Assembly (NCBI GenBank): GCA_025266875.1
Contig: JALLLT010000006.1
Coordinates: 124,001-188,000 of the forward strand
Origin: Fennellomyces sp. T-0311
Lineage: Eukaryota; Mucoromycota; Mucoromycetes; Mucorales; Lichtheimiaceae
DNA length: 64,000 nt
Reading direction: 5' to 3'
A program made the position numbers and the translations under genes. Positions 35,330 through 48,517 of this stretch are shown one piece after another (position 1 is the stretch's first letter; every line of letters starts with the position of its first letter). Under the pieces are notes generated by a model. That model made no database searches. It worked only from the letters and a program-made list of their open reading frames with translations, and was not told where the DNA came from.

Positions 35330-37125
35330 ATGCCATCATGGAATCCACGCGCCGAAACAGCATAAAAGCACATACCACATTACATCATGCAACCGTTACC
35401 CCGAGCTATCTCCAGCCGTTTAACGTTCATTCTTCGTTTGTGTATTTATCTGATGAGAATGCTTACAATTTTGCGCATTGAAAAAAAAGGTACAGCATAC
35501 CAGTTTTCATTTCAACATTTTCCTGAAGATAACGTCGTAGTTGTTATGCTACGATGAACACAAAAAAAATACAGCGATCACTATTTGTGCGATCCTGTTC
35601 CTCCTGAGTATAGTACGTATATGATAGTCCTTTTTATCAGCTACTTGATAAAATGCGTAGTTTTACGGTCATAAACTTGAATATCATGCTCTGATCGATC
35701 ATTCGGCATAATGTTCTCAAAAAGTAAATGGCTTCTTTTTTTTAAAAAAAAAAAAGTATCCTCACACCTTTTAGCGAATGATACGTTGATATCCTCGGTC
35801 TTCTACAAAATCAGAAAGGCAATCTCTTCATAATGTTTACACAGCTCATCAAGTTACTGCTTTACTGCCAGTAAGGATTATGTAATGCTAACCTAGTACG
35901 AAGCTTATAATAATTATGTGCATAAACTTTCATTTCATCCGACATTAAAGCAAAAAATAGTATCGACCATCATGTACTTTTTAGCCTAATTAATACATAT
36001 GCTGGCATGTAGTGATGTTAAATCAAGGTTCAAAAATAGTAATCGCACCATATGGGGGTCAGATACGTAAGTATGGTCATTTGTTCCAGTGAACAGCTAT
36101 ATGGATACTCATGATCGATTGAATAGAATGACACTTTACGATCTTTTGAATATGTACAAGCATATGTTATGGGAGATGAAGATATTGGTAAAGACGTCAC
36201 CAGCGAATACACATATCGGAAGGCAATCAGACATGAGATCCATCAGCTCTTATTTCTCCGTTTGCCGGCGTCTCTGCCCGAGGACCGTATAAAAATGGGA
36301 CAGGATATTTAAATTCCCATATTTTGAGCCATGTGTACTGTCACTCTTTGAAGAGTGATCGGATGAGCGTGGCTTCCTCAAAGCTTGTTGATTAACGGTC
36401 GGTTTGCGAGGGGGCACGCTTTCCTGTTCATTTTTTAAGCATTTGGGGAATAAAATCACTTGACTACGTCTTTTTAAACAAGGTAAGTGATTTGCCGTAA
36501 TAGCAATTGCATAAGTAATGTATGCATTGCTCAGCAGCAACAGTGAGCCTGCAGGTAGAGTTGCCTATATGAATGCACATCAAATTTGTTATCCTTGGTC
36601 CACCATAACATGAACAGTAACAATCATGCACGTCCATTGTTCACGCTCTCCCCTATTATTGACATAGCAGACGAAAAAGGTATTTTAAATACACTTTGGT
36701 ACCCCTAACTTAAAGCATGATGCGTGGTGGCAGCGAATGCTTATTCAAAGTAAATAGCGCTGATCGATTTAAAATAATGCAGCAGACCAATGAATGGAAA
36801 CTCGTGCCACGCTATTGGGTTCTGCATCAAAGACCGCTAGAATCGTTTAGATTCTTGACGATTAAAAGCAAGACCGGAATGCTTAGGAAGATTATTCGGT
36901 TCGAATATGCAAATCTCCTTAAACAGGAAGAGTATACCCGGCTAATGCAGTTCACATCAACGCTTTGGTTCATGCCTGGTCACGGTTGCAATTGATGTTA
37001 TGTAAAAAAAAAGGATGTATTGCGCGTTATATTATATACGGGAGAGAAAAGAAAGGAATATGTATACAGAGCAAGAGATAGAGCCAATCATAGATACTGC
37101 CAAATGGATTTTTTTTTGTCTTTTT
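35330..37125. other. Gene-poor region, 1.8 kb
   Basis: AT-rich, with long A and T runs (for example 35740-35755). Short frames such as 36717-36995 do not match any family that I know and lack supporting splice or start context. Looks non-coding. Confidence 0.45.
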
Positions 37126-37762
37126 TTACAAGTCCATAAGGACATCACCAGCTTCATCCATGTACGAGTTAAGTTCGGCATCGAGTCTGGATTGAGCAGT
37201 CTTGGGATCCTTCATCATGTAGTCGTCCAAAGATTTGTCAAGGTCCTGTGCAGAAACGGGTTTTCGGGCCTTGTCATTTGCACGTCCACCCCGACCAGCA
37301 GCACGTCCACCTCGTTGTTGCTTGTTGTTACCACGGTTGTTCTGGTTACCGCGTTGCTGAGCATTGTTGTTAGTTTGTCCACGTCCCTTGGCAACCACGT
37401 TGCGACCACGACCAGCGCGCTGGACGCCCTGCATGGGAGTGGGGCCAGTTCGCTTGCGGACACCCGAGTTGACAGGCTTGGTCAATCGGTTTTGAATACT
37501 GGACGGGTTTCGTCGACCGTTCGCATTGGTGTTTCCACGAATACGGGAAAACACGCTGCTTTGGCCCTGCGGTTGCTTCTTTGATTTATCCAACTGGCTG
37601 AATCTATATGCCACGTGCGTCAATGATACAAACGATGTAGGAAAAACGGACCTTGTCACACTACCTTTCATTCAAACCGCCACCGCCACCAAGAGTTACG
37701 ACGCGTCCGCTGTTGTTGTTGTTGCTGTTGTTATTGTTGTTGAAGATTCGTCGAGGTGCCAT
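37126..37762 (-). CDS. CHTOP-like RGG protein (FoP-duplication domain), mRNA export factor
   Basis: Two exons, 37762-37665 and 37603-37126, give 191 residues. The first exon encodes an Asn-rich stretch and a glycine run (VVTLGGGGGL). The second has a long Gly/Arg/Asn/Gln region (KRTGPTPMQ, RAGRGRN, GGRAAGRGGRAND) and ends in two copies of the L-D-x-x-L-D-x-Y-M / L-D-A-E-L-N-S-Y-M type (residues about 160-186). That C-terminal repeat is the FoP-duplication signature of CHTOP, ALY-like partners and their fungal relatives. Such proteins bind nuclear mRNA and the TREX complex, and their RGG sites are methylated by PRMT1. The role here is inferred from that signature. The Asn repeat makes an apparent Leu-rich frame on the opposite strand, which is not a gene. 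Confidence 0.82.
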
Positions 37763-39091
37763 TGTGCTGTTCTTGACGGAAGAAGAGAGTCAGCAGATCA
37801 TAATCGTAACAACGCTGTTCCAACTTGTTCGTCTTCCGGAAAAAAAAAAAGAAACACTCCCAAAATCCCCAACCATCCCCAACAGTGTTTCATTCCCTTC
37901 CCCCCACACAAGGTTGTTGAACTGGGCCATGTCGTGGTGTTTGTGTTGTATGATACACGCCGCAGCTTCTTGGTATCGTCTTTTGGCTTGCCGTTTTTAC
38001 AAAAAAGAAAAACAGGGAGAAGGAAAAGGGGACCGAAGCCCAACTTTTTTTTCTCCAATCATGGCACCAATTGCATTTCACCCATCACGACAGATGTGTA
38101 GGAGTTTCACAGTTGACGGACCAAGAAGGAACTTCTGACCAGAGAGAGAGAGAGAGGAGGCATAACTTACAAAGTTGCCAGATGAACTTGACTTTGTTTT
38201 CTTGAATGAGTTCTTGCGTCAAACGGGACGGAGAGCAGAAATGCAGATGCGATAAGAGCTGGATTCCAGGTGGAAGTCTTGCAGTGGTATACAGTCGTCG
38301 AGAGGAAGCAAGTGAGTTCTCTTGCCGGTGGAAAAAAAAGTTTGGAGCAAGAGAGAAAGAGTGCGGTTGCTGCGGTTGAACCAATTGGCTACGCACGAAA
38401 CATTTTATATGGCCACGGTCGGTAGAATCATTTTCCGTGCGGCGCAGCGATGTGTGCTGGGATATGCGCCGCCAGCTACTCGACTGGGTCTTCCATTTTA
38501 ATACATTGAGCAGGAGGCCACCGCAACAACGTGTTAAGGGTCCTTCTTGACAGTGCATTAATAAAGAACGCTTTTGCACATAAACGTCGTAGACCCGAGC
38601 AATGGCTATTTTTACAACAAAGTTTTAAGCTTTTCAAAGACCCTGCTCGCCACGAGGGATCCCTTCTTTTTATTATTTCAAATGCATCCCGCAAGAGCTT
38701 GAGAATAGAAAGGAATGTTGCAAGAATGAAAAAAAAAAAGATGGGTCCTCTGCTCCTGCCAATTATGTCACGTCCCTTGGCATCCTGGCCAAGTCGGACG
38801 ATGGTTCGAGCACCTGGATTGGACCATGACCGTTCTATGGAGGACAGCCGTGTAAACCAAAGCGGCGCCGATGACTAAATTGGGACGATATCATACATAG
38901 GCGATAACTCTGGTCGCGAGGTTGTGTGTTATTAAACTGTGTGACATATACACCTTTGCATATTAATGTTGAATTTAATAGTTACACCATATAATCTACG
39001 TATTTTTTTTTGCTACAAGCAAAGTATCATAGAGCAAAGCCTAGCTCGCTCAGCATACTTCTATAAAAGGGAATAGTACAAGCCTTGACGT
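37763..39091. other. Intergenic, 1.3 kb
   Basis: Between the CHTOP-like gene start and the 3' end of the Myb-like gene. Purine-rich tracts, several poly-A and poly-T runs and short overlapping frames on both strands. None has recognisable domains or splice-supported continuity. Confidence 0.45.
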
Positions 39092-39919
39092 CTAGTCGCT
39101 TTCAATGTCCATGTTGCCGGTATCTTGCTCGCTGTCTTCCTCCATCGAGTCGTGATCGCGTTCGCGAGACCCAAGTACAATGTTGCGATTGCTCAGCTTT
39201 TGCTGTTCGAAAATGTCCAACATTGTTCTATAGATCTCGCGGCGCCATTGATCTTTGCACGACTTGCGTGATCGGCCTACTTGTTGAGCAATAATATCCC
39301 AGTGGAACGTGGACATTTCTTCCAGCTCCTTGTCTCGGGACACAGCCTTGAATAATTCGAGCCTTTCGCTGGGAGTCCATCGAGGACGTAAAGTACCACC
39401 CTGCCTGCGATGATTGCGCGGAGGAGAGGGCGGTGTTGTCCGCTGCTCAGGGGGAGTAGATGGCTGTCGCGAATGCGGACTAGGCGGTTGACGAGAAGAC
39501 GACGGCAAGGATGATGTAATATACAAAGACTGAGGAGGAGGAGAAGGTGGCCGGAACGAAGAAGAAGGATGACGAGAAGACGAGGCCATCAAATGTTGAG
39601 GAGCCGTGTGTCGAGAAGGAGGAGACGAAGGTAAGCGATGCGCAGCGTAAGGATACATAGGAATGGGACCAGGCGGAGCATGATGATCACTGCTGCAGTT
39701 GCATTGGCTTCTGTATTCTTGCCAATGAGAATCCGGATGTAACTGAGTAGCTCCGAGTCTTGGTGGCAATGGATGGTCAGACCGATTGATAGGAGCAAGT
39801 TGAAAGCCATGATCTTCCGAGCGACTCAATTGCTGTTCAAATGTGCTGAATGGAGGCAAGCGCCATAGAGTGGGTGGAGGGGCACCTTCTTCGTTGGGTG
39901 GATGAATTGGTGTAGACAT
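39092..39919 (-). CDS. Pro/Ser-rich protein with a single Myb/SANT domain
   Basis: Uninterrupted frame of 275 residues. Residues 1-170 are extremely rich in Pro, Ser, Arg and His and probably disordered. Residues about 178-235 form a Myb/SANT domain: RPRWTPSERLELFKAV, FHWDIIAQQVGRSRKSCKDQW, with the first and third tryptophans of the motif in the expected spacing. An acidic tail (SMEEDSEQDTGNMDIESD) ends the protein. Likely a nuclear DNA-binding or chromatin protein; no target can be read from the sequence. Confidence 0.78.
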   Translation of the reverse strand: MSTPIHPPNEEGAPPPTLWRLPPFSTFEQQLSRSEDHGFQLAPINRSDHPLPPRLGATQLHPDSHWQEYRSQCNCSSDHHAPPGPIPMYPYAAHRLPSSPPSRHTAPQHLMASSSRHPSSSFRPPSPPPQSLYITSSLPSSSRQPPSPHSRQPSTPPEQRTTPPSPPRNHRRQGGTLRPRWTPSERLELFKAVSRDKELEEMSTFHWDIIAQQVGRSRKSCKDQWRREIYRTMLDIFEQQKLSNRNIVLGSRERDHDSMEEDSEQDTGNMDIESD

Positions 39920-40545
39920 TAAGGGAAAAGTACGATGTAGTTTGCAACGACGGGTTGTTGAAAACAGGGTATATATAATGACGGCAAAAAAAGATGGTGC
40001 CTTCGATGCCTTCTTCTTTGTGTTAACCTTGAATAGGTGCGATTCCAGAGTTTTTCAGTGGATATGCTATTTCCAAAGTCACCCGAACGTGTACCCTTTT
40101 TCTTCAGCGCGTGCTCATTATAATGGATTGGATATGAATCCGATGTAAGATGTCTCCCTAACTCGTTGGTGATGCAGCCTTAATTTTTTTCATTGTTCGA
40201 AGCAGCATGGATACAACGAAAAAATCAATCACGGGAAAATAAATTTTGAAACGGGACCCTTATTACAAAGCAACGCTCGACACAACTGGCTTTTTTTCTC
40301 TCTCTCTTACGTAAAATAAAGAGAGTGATGTATTACGAACTGTCTTCTATGATTGCAAATAAAAAGAGTAACAAGAAATGAATGAACAAGATAGAAAAGG
40401 CCAACAATAAGCCTTTTCAAATGATTAGGGGAACTTGTCTACTACAATCATTAATGGAATGATCGGTTATTGGGTGACAGGGTTTGAAGGAGCGAGGGAG
40501 TTCAAAAAAGACAGAAAGAATTCCAGGCCCTATCTTTCTGCATGT
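39920..40545. other. Intergenic between Myb-like and transporter genes
   Basis: About 630 bp upstream of the Myb-like gene and 3' of the transporter. AT-rich; no gene seen. Confidence 0.5.
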
Positions 40546-42277
40546 TTACTTCACAACGCGGATAATGTTAAATGTCAAGCACACGCCCATCACCAAAAGA
40601 CCATATACGGCCAAACACACGGCGGAGATTTTGCCTGGCTTCCATGGATCATTCTCATGAATCTTGTAGTAAAATATGCCGGGCAATATGAATGAAATCG
40701 TAGTCGAACCCGTCGAACCCACAAAAGCCAACACCTGTTTTTGGTATATTAATTATTATTGTTTTGTTCTAGATTTCAAGGGTCCAACTTACCAAATCAA
40801 GTTCAGAAACCGTAATGGCTAACAGATAACTGCCAACCAGAATCACAGTCGTCATTATAAAGTATTTGAGGGCTGACGGAGGTGGTGGCACTTTGAGGCC
40901 CCGAGCTTCCGGTGAACGCCACGCTAACACTTTATCCAGGGATGCCCGGCATGGATGTGCTTGCAAAGGATAACTAAAGACAACAAGAATCACAATCGCA
41001 AGTCGACCGCCAGCTACAAATGCACTTTGGGGATCTAAAACAGTATTTTTTTAAATACTTGACCACATATATATATCAAGAGTGAGATCAAACTTACATT
41101 CAAGGAAAACATTGCCCAGCACAGCCTTGCCAAAAGTCAAATATCCCATGATACCAATGGCTTGATAAACTGCCGTAGCGCTACCAATAGATGAAGTAAT
41201 CACCTTGGTGACTTGCAGCTGACTGTTATCTTTCAGTTCATTGTAAACGGAAAAGATCTAGTATAAATAAATAAAAAATGTGGTGAGACATCGATATCTT
41301 GATGCACGAAAAAAAAGAGCTACGTACATTTTGATGACATGTGAACGCAAACACAAACACAGGCAAGCGTCTGAAAAAGAGTATGCTGAAACTAACTAAT
41401 TCGATGTCGGGCTCAGGTGCATCTAGTGCAGATGCGGGGGCGAAAAAATAATAAACGACGATGGCGCATATATACACAACTGCAATTAAGGCAACGACGC
41501 TGGTATATTTGAGAGAGTCCAGCTTTCTCAAGAAACTAAGAGGTAGAATTGCCGTTGCCATAAAAACAGTAATCCAAAATCGTCGATCCAGTAAAATATG
41601 GCCTTGTGTTTGATCAGAGAACGATGCAATCACCTGATATTACATGCATGAGCGAGTATGTACCTTTTTTTTCTGCACATTTCTATTTTACCTGGGGCAT
41701 CAAGTCGCCAATGATAATCAGATAGCTGACCGCCACACCAAAGCACTTGATTGCAATGGCTAGATCGAAAAATATGGCCAGGTTGGGCCACGTCAGTTTG
41801 GAAATAGCAAAGAATGATGCATTCCGGCCATCGGTACGAGCTGCGCAACGGGATAAGAAGTATAATCCCATACCGGATGCAATAGCTGATAGGAAAATAA
41901 CAATGATGCCCGGTATTAATCCCACTGAGGCCATCGCTGCTGGCTAATAAAAAGAAAGAGAGTGCGTTAGTCCTGAAGCAATCCAACGTTGATATATACG
42001 TTACCATGGCGAGTAGCCCGGTTCCCAGAATCGTATTTAATATGTTGACGCTACTGCTAAGTATTGTTGCAGAAGGTGGACTTTCTTCGTATAAACATTC
42101 GGGATCCTCATTCTGGTACAGCGATGTATTCGCTGACGATAGCAGTGGCCGCTGATCATCTAAATATGATCCACTTGGTGTGTCCGGAGATGTAAAGATC
42201 GATGAAGGCGTGGGTCCACTGGCAATGGACGATGCTGTTATGCTGTCCGTAGTTTCTATAGGTTGGTAGCCTGACAT
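40546..42277 (-). CDS. Vacuolar-type amino-acid transporter (AVT/SLC38 family)
   Basis: Six exons, 42277-42005, 41943-41692, 41633-41328, 41257-41098, 41034-40793 and 40734-40546, give 473 residues. A hydrophilic Ser/Thr-rich N-terminus (about 75 residues) precedes the first membrane helix with NILNTILGTGLLAMP, the family hallmark where substrate and sodium/proton sites lie in SLC36/38 proteins. About ten further hydrophobic segments follow, including FFDLAIAIKCFGVAVSYLII, the VFVFAFTCHQN re-entrant-like piece and a final FNII-containing helix. The build is closest to fungal Avt5/6/7 and animal SLC38 sodium-neutral amino-acid transporters. Direction of transport and compartment (vacuole or plasma membrane) are inferred from the family only. 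Confidence 0.9.
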
Positions 42278-42782
42278 GCGAAAAAAAAAATAAATTACGG
42301 AATGAAGGGGAAGGTGAAGGGGGGTGGTGGTTTGGAAGGAAAAGGGAAAGGGGGGGGGCGCAAAAAGACTCGGTTTAGGAAAGGGAAAGATCCATTGAAT
42401 TCCGCTAAGCGGTTTCAGTCACCTGAAAGAGGAAAAGCGTGAGTACTAGATTTTGGCTATCAGACTCTTTTATCTTGCAAGATATGGGCTCTCTCCGCGC
42501 TTGTCGTTATTGTGCAACAGCCATCATCTAAGATGCATTTGTTTTTTACATTACGTTGTTCCGCTGAGTACAGTGCAGTTTGTGATACATCTCTAGAGGC
42601 GCCAGGTTTAAGGGTTGTAAACAGATTTGCGGGTGTGCAGAAGGAGAACTTAAAAAAAACACGATAACCAAAATATGGAGGAGCTTGAAGGGGATATACA
42701 AAAATAACTGAATGCTTACTGCTATTTCTTTTTTTTCCTATCATCAACCAATTTTTTCTTTTTTTTTCTAACATACTCTCAA
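42278..42782. other. Divergent intergenic with G-rich tract
   Basis: About 500 bp between the AVT-type transporter and the small zinc protein. A G-rich stretch at 42306-42359 contains a run of nine G. T-rich sequence at 42728-42770 precedes the next start. No gene supported. Confidence 0.45.
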
Positions 42783-43335
42783 ATGGATACCAACATTTGC
42801 CTTTACTGCGAAACGCGATTGACTAGCAACAATGCAAGTCCATTAATTCTTGCTTTCGCTCCACACTAATGCTTTCTCTCACTCTCACTCTCTCTTATTT
42901 TCTTTAAAAAATCAGAGTGCAAGCTTTTGCTCTCGCGCTTGCCACGCAAAGGAGGCGGCCAAGGCATTTCCACCATGGGCCACTCCCCCTGGATTGTCTT
43001 CAAGTCGTATCCAAAAGGCCAAGGCAATGGCAAGCTGTGCCGTTATACGTAGCCCTATTTTATTCTTCAATTGCAGATACGCACCTGCGATCACTGGAAC
43101 TCCAACAACAACACCCAACTCCACCCCTCCCCCATCACCTAGCAGGTCTCCCAGGCGACATCGTCAAGGGGTACCGCGTAATCGATCTATATCATCTCCA
43201 CCGGATCATTTGCCGAATTACTGTCCTTCGTCCACTGCAATCGACTCTGGCAATAGTCAAATGAATGATCAGCATCAGCGTTTGCTTTTTATTAACCCTA
43301 CCACGGAGGATAATACACGCGTAGACCTGGATTGA
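42783..43335 (+). CDS. Small Ser/Pro-rich protein with N-terminal Cys4 zinc-ribbon-like motif
   Basis: Two exons, 42783-42833 and 42916-43335, joined by an intron with a GC donor (GCAAGT), give 156 residues. I found no other joining that keeps the second exon's long frame. The first exon has C-L-Y-C-E-T-R-L, and the second opens with S-F-C-S-R-A-C-H-A-K-E-A. Together they make C-x2-C-x14-C-x3-C, a small zinc-binding knuckle followed by a helix, of the kind seen in fungal proteins that read YC(S)xxCxxKE. The rest is Thr/Pro/Ser-rich (TPTTTPNSTPPPSPSRSP) and likely disordered. Function unknown. Divergent from the transporter. Confidence 0.55.
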
Positions 43336-43734
43336 TACCTCGCTTGGAATTATACCAATATAATGCGTTTCAAACCACCAGCAATGACGTGCGTGGGATA
43401 ATTGTAAATATGACTTCTTGACGATATAATAAAGATGCGTAAATAACATACTCCTTGCACTTGTTCGTTTAAAATACTGGTGGTGACGAAAAGGTTAACT
43501 TTAATACACACAAAAGGGTACTGTACTTCCATGAATCCACGTGCAAGTAACAATTTTCTGCATCAAGGGACGATGTGTCTGTGGGCGCATTCAACGGTTG
43601 TCTCCTGTAGGGCAGAAAAACAAACATTTTCTTTGTATTATTTTTCCGTTATATAAAAAACTACGTCATAAAAAAAGTGTATATACATTTTTAATTTTTG
43701 GTTTTTTTTTTTTTTCAAGCAACATGCTAACTCG
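43336..43734. other. Intergenic, 3' sides of two convergent genes
   Basis: About 400 bp, AT-rich, with T runs near 43700-43720. No gene supported. Confidence 0.5.
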
Positions 43735-46700
43735 TTATTTCACTCTTAGCACTGCTCTAACATCTATCAGGAAGACGAACAATGCCTCCTTGAACCCTTG
43801 AACATTCCGGCTAGGTGGGAGAACACCCCGTAGTTCTCTAGGCGTGGTTGCATCCAACTTCTCAAATGCATGTAGTAGTCGTGGTTGAATTTCGTTGGCT
43901 TGCTGAGAAATGATTTGGTTCACAACAGCATAGTACTCCTCCTAAAAAAAGACATTCTGTATCAATAACAACTCCTTTTTTTGGGTCTCCAAGCTCACTT
44001 ACTCGTTCTGCACAGATCAATGAGAGCAGCGCTTCAGATGCGGCATCTACTACCGATGTATCGAGGTTTTCAAATAGCAAGGTCTTTATAAGCTGTTCCA
44101 GGAACTTTTGTAATGCTGGTTTCAAAAACTCAACATTTCCTGATTTACATCTGATTAGTTTCTGCTTCCCTTTTGATATACTCTTCACTTACCATTGTTC
44201 GATATGATTTGATTGTGAGCCCAAAGCGCAAGCGGTGCCACGGCTTGTAATGCGAGAATGCTAACTTCCGAAATGTCATGTCCGACACCAAACTCCAAGC
44301 TGGCCATAAGATTGTTGAACAGTTCAACAGGTAATGCCGCCAGTTTGTCAGGAAAGAACTCGATCAGATTGGAAATAAGTTTGATGTATTGTTGGCAAAG
44401 TCCGGGGATCTATTTCATATATATGTGTGTGTGTGTGTGTGTGTCAAAAAAAAAGCCTTCATCATTCAACTTGTGCTTACCTTGAGCATTTCAAGATCAA
44501 TCATGGGAATAATGACATTAACGCCAAACAGAATGACATCTGCAACGTCGGCACTGCCAGGAGGTGATGGTCTAACGGTCTCTGTTCGATCTATCCATAT
44601 GCATCAGTTCACAGCACACGCCGTTGTGAAAAAAAAAGAACTTACTGAAATCTTCAAATTCAGAGGCCATAATGTTGGTTAAAAGGGTGAGGGCGGTGGC
44701 AATATCAGGGTATGGTCGATCGGCCTCTTCCTCTTGGGTATGGATGCGCTTTCTGCCTGTGCTATGCTCAATACCAACACGACTCGCAGTAATATACCAC
44801 ATTCTTCTACCTGTGTTACTAGCCCCATAACTCTTGAGAATTTCTACAATGATTTGGAATAGCAATTGTTTTTGGTTTGGTTCCAGTAATCCGAAATCCA
44901 ACCGGCCTGCCAGATCTGCAAAGAATTGTAAAAGTAAAAGCTGCACTTCAGAAACATCTTTATACATGTTCATTAGTTGCAGCATGCTCTCAAAGAACCG
45001 GGCACAGAAGCCAAAGATAGTAGGGGTATTGGTGTATTGACTTGCCAGTGCAAGTCCATCAAACATCTATTCCCAGGTCCGTCATCAACATTCAATTCGT
45101 TCGGCAAGGAAAACAATGTACCTCAAGAGCATTCATCACACCGTTCATCATATCGACACGTTGGAAGTTTTGCATAAATTCAGGATGATGCAAGACAGAT
45201 CCTAGTCGTTTCTAAAGGGACTACATGAGCTTCAATTGGAAGATAAACAGCGGGATCATTCGCTTGCCTCCACCATGCCAAAAATCAAGCCTAGGTACTG
45301 ATCTCGTACTTGCGCATCGTTGGCACCGCTCGAAATGGTTGCGATGGTTTGGATCAACGAGCTACAATACACCTATAAGATACCTCGAATATTACGCTTC
45401 CATTCGATACCTTACTTGTGAACATTCTCGGGAAGCACTTCCAGATTCGTAGTGACAAATTGGACCAGATCGGGAAACTTGTCTATTGGCATGATGAATA
45501 GCGTTGCTTTAACGACAGACACACATTGAACATACTCGACTGTAAAAATCCGGTCTTGAGGTTTCGGGAGATGCCGCACGAGTGGAGCCAACGGATAATC
45601 TACACGCAAATCTTAGCAAGATATACACAAATATGCGAGCATCAAACAATTAACCTGCAGAAGCACATCAGGATCTGCACTCCACAGAACAAAGTTTGCC
45701 TTGATTTGTTCAATGAAAAAGTCAATGATCTGGAGACCATGTCCATCTGAAGGTCCAGGTCTACCGAAATCTCGGGCAATGTTGGGACTAATCACCTGGT
45801 TAGACCCCGCACATTTTAACATCGATAAGCGCCAAACCTCATATAGTCGTATTCATTTTCATCCAAAAGCACATAGGTTTTGCTCCATCGTTCCATGAAC
45901 CAAACAAGTGTTTCAGCGACCTGCGGACTGCAGTTGGATGCCTAAACGAACAAAGGAATCAGTAATGATCATAGACTAACATGACGGTAGGATTATAAAA
46001 AAAAACCCACCTCGATGGTATTGGCTCCGAAGCTCGATAGGAAACGGAAGATCTCCAACACCAACTTGGACAGATTGGTCACTTGATCATTCTCGAAACT
46101 CTGAGATGCAGAAAGATGCATGAGTGACTCGGGAATCATAGGCTGTTCTCCAGTTCCGGGATCCGCTAGGATATGTGCCCCGATTAGGATTAGCCAATGC
46201 AAGTGCTCTTGCAAATGATAGAGCTGGTTATCTAAATATTTACATTGACAATCAATGATTTTGCTCAGTAGTTTTTGTGTGTCACATTTTTTTTTACCTT
46301 CATTGACCATTTCAGCCACAGTAAAGTATTGTTTCAAAAGTTGGAATCGTCCATCCATCAACTGATGCACATTCAATAGTGTTTTGCCAGGCTCCAATCG
46401 ACCGAGAGTTCCAATATAAGTCAATTGATCACCGAACGTGTCCTACGTTCATAAGTTTCTCTTGATCCAATGCAAACAAACAAACAAAATAATAGTTTAC
46501 CCAATCCTTGAATCCACTGCTCACATCTTCATCCTCCTCATCATCCAAAACTGATTGCTGCGATTGCAAAAGTTTCGATTCAATGTACGTTGCTACGATA
46601 CCAGAACATCCGTTTTTGACATATCGGACAAGATCTTCCGCTTCGTTGGCCGCCAATCCTGCTTTGGGATCAGGTCCACGTCCATCCGATGGTTGCGCCA

Positions 46701-48375
46701 CTTCAGCTAATCTGACCCAGGTTTCCAAACACTCGTCGCTCGCTTCGCTGATCCACCCTTCGTCAATATCTTGCGTGGCAGTTCCTTGCAAACACACCAC
46801 CGTCACTTCTCCAAAGTCATCCATGAACTGGTAGAATTCAGGAATGCTCCATAAGGTGGCCAGCGATAGATTCTCACATATTCTGCGTGAAATTTGGATG
46901 CATCCCAGTAAGTGTGGTCCGTTTTCGGAATAAGTTTGTGGATCGTCTCCTTGTTGTCGAAGTCTACGAGGAACGGTTAGAAGAAAGACCCCGCAGATCC
47001 CATTTCTCTCTCTTTTTTCACCCTTACTCTGCGATCATTTGCGAGGTGCCATGGATGAATGTGGTTGCATATTGCTTGGCGCGATTGATATCATTGTCAA
47101 AGAAATCTTCACCAAAGCCAGCCATTTGGATGAGACATTGTCGACATCGATGACTCAGCGTATCATCCGTTTGAATAAGCGAATATGTCTAGTACACGTC
47201 AGTAACCCAAGTGATAGGGATTAGATGAACTTACGGTAAAGAACAGCCAAATCACATCAGTATTGGCCACGAGTGGCTGCCAGCTCTTGGGGAACACCGT
47301 GTATGTCTTCTTTCCGACCCCAGGTCCATCATCCTTATCGAAATCGTCGTCATCGTTACGCTTTGCAAAGGTGCCTGGCAACACCTGTCCGTTCTGCGTC
47401 GACTCGAATTGCCACTGCAAAATCTTCTCCAGCAAAATAATCAACTCGGCTAAAAGCGGAGGAGCGGCGTTGGTTGCTCCTTGCTGTTGCAATTGGGTGA
47501 CGAGTGTATGCAGTCGAGTAACAGCCTTTTGGAAAACGCCGTGAAGTATATGAGTCTGCACGAAAACCCTTTTTCTGTTAGTTGCCATAGTGTTTTCATG
47601 GATGCAGCTTACCTCAAAAAATAGCTTTGCCTTGTGATGGAACTCCCAGCTAAGTCCAACGGTTGACGATCGCGTTGTGGAGAATTGATCAACCAAGGCA
47701 CTCGCCAGTGCAACGCCGATCACCTAATCACCCATTTAGTCCGGATCGATTACCCAATATGCAATGCCCCTTACCGATCCGTTATCTTCCATCGAAAGCA
47801 GATGCTCGAGCGACATGTAAATGGCTTCACGATCGGTGTCGGATATGTCAAACAGACTGCGTTTGGTTAGAAGAGCAATGTCGCATAAAAGTTGCTCTCG
47901 GACGTATTTCATAAGGCTGTACACATGCATTAGTGTGCGATCTTTACTCTACTTGCTCGTACACATACTTTGGACTCTTCATGCAAAATTCGACCATATA
48001 ATTCTTGAGCTGGATCAAGTCGTTTTGGGCATAAAGCGTGTAGTCGCGCATAGACACTTCACCGATTGCCAACGCAACTTGAAACTGAGCCATTGGACTT
48101 TGTGCGTGATCTAACAACCGATCAGCATGATTGGTCAGATCTTATGATGGCTGACGAGTAACAAACCTAATATATATTGACATATGGGTAGCACTTTTGG
48201 AATTTGCCGAAACGATGACAAGACATGTTCAGCAGCTGCTCTGGTCGCAGGCACCTAAAGCGATCCCGAATAAAATCTAGGCTTAATGTCCTGTATACCC
48301 TGATCTACTTTAAATTACCTGGAAATCGGAGCATGCTTCCTCAAATTGCGCGCAAATAGTTTCCGTTTCGTTCAT
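43735..48375 (-). CDS. XPO4: Exportin-4 (karyopherin-beta nuclear transport receptor)
   Basis: A large gene of about 18 exons. Early ones resolve cleanly: 48375-48319, 48254-48167, 48110-47969, 47916-47775, 47723-47613, 47555-47235, and one starting at 47188. The N-terminus (CAQFEEACSDF, then PATRAAAEHVLSSFRQIPKV and SPMAQFQVALAIGE) is the importin-beta N-terminal HEAT pair in exportin-4 style. Later parts include GNAT-like acidic inserts (DDEEDEDVSS), SPNIARDFGRPGPSDG, FADLAGRLDFGLLEPNQKQLLFQ, and the family C-terminus (RLLHAFEKLD...GFKEALFVFLIDVRAVLRVK). Human XPO4 exports eIF5A and Smad3 and imports Sox factors. One junction, near 45.6 kb, is unclear: the frame meets a TAA at 45622-45624 unless a weak donor is used. 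Confidence 0.85.
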
Positions 48376-48517
48376 CGCTATCGCAAGAAAAGTGAAAGGG
48401 AAGAAAGAGCTGCAGAAAAGGAAATTTTGCTACTTTTTCGGAGAATCACTCATTTGACCCAGGAACAGGCTTGTATTTCATTTCACAGGCATCACTCTAC
48501 TACTACTAGATACATAT

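Noticed and set aside
36717..36995. 92-residue frame in a gene-poor region
   Set aside because: No known domain and no supporting promoter or splice context; kept out of the gene list.
37653..38138. Open frame with a long leucine run
   Set aside because: It is the opposite strand of the CHTOP-like asparagine repeat and its 5' region.
42917..43264. Alternative frame in the small zinc-protein gene
   Set aside because: Joining it would need a 70-bp intron that shifts frame; the chosen frame is longer and has the Cys pair.
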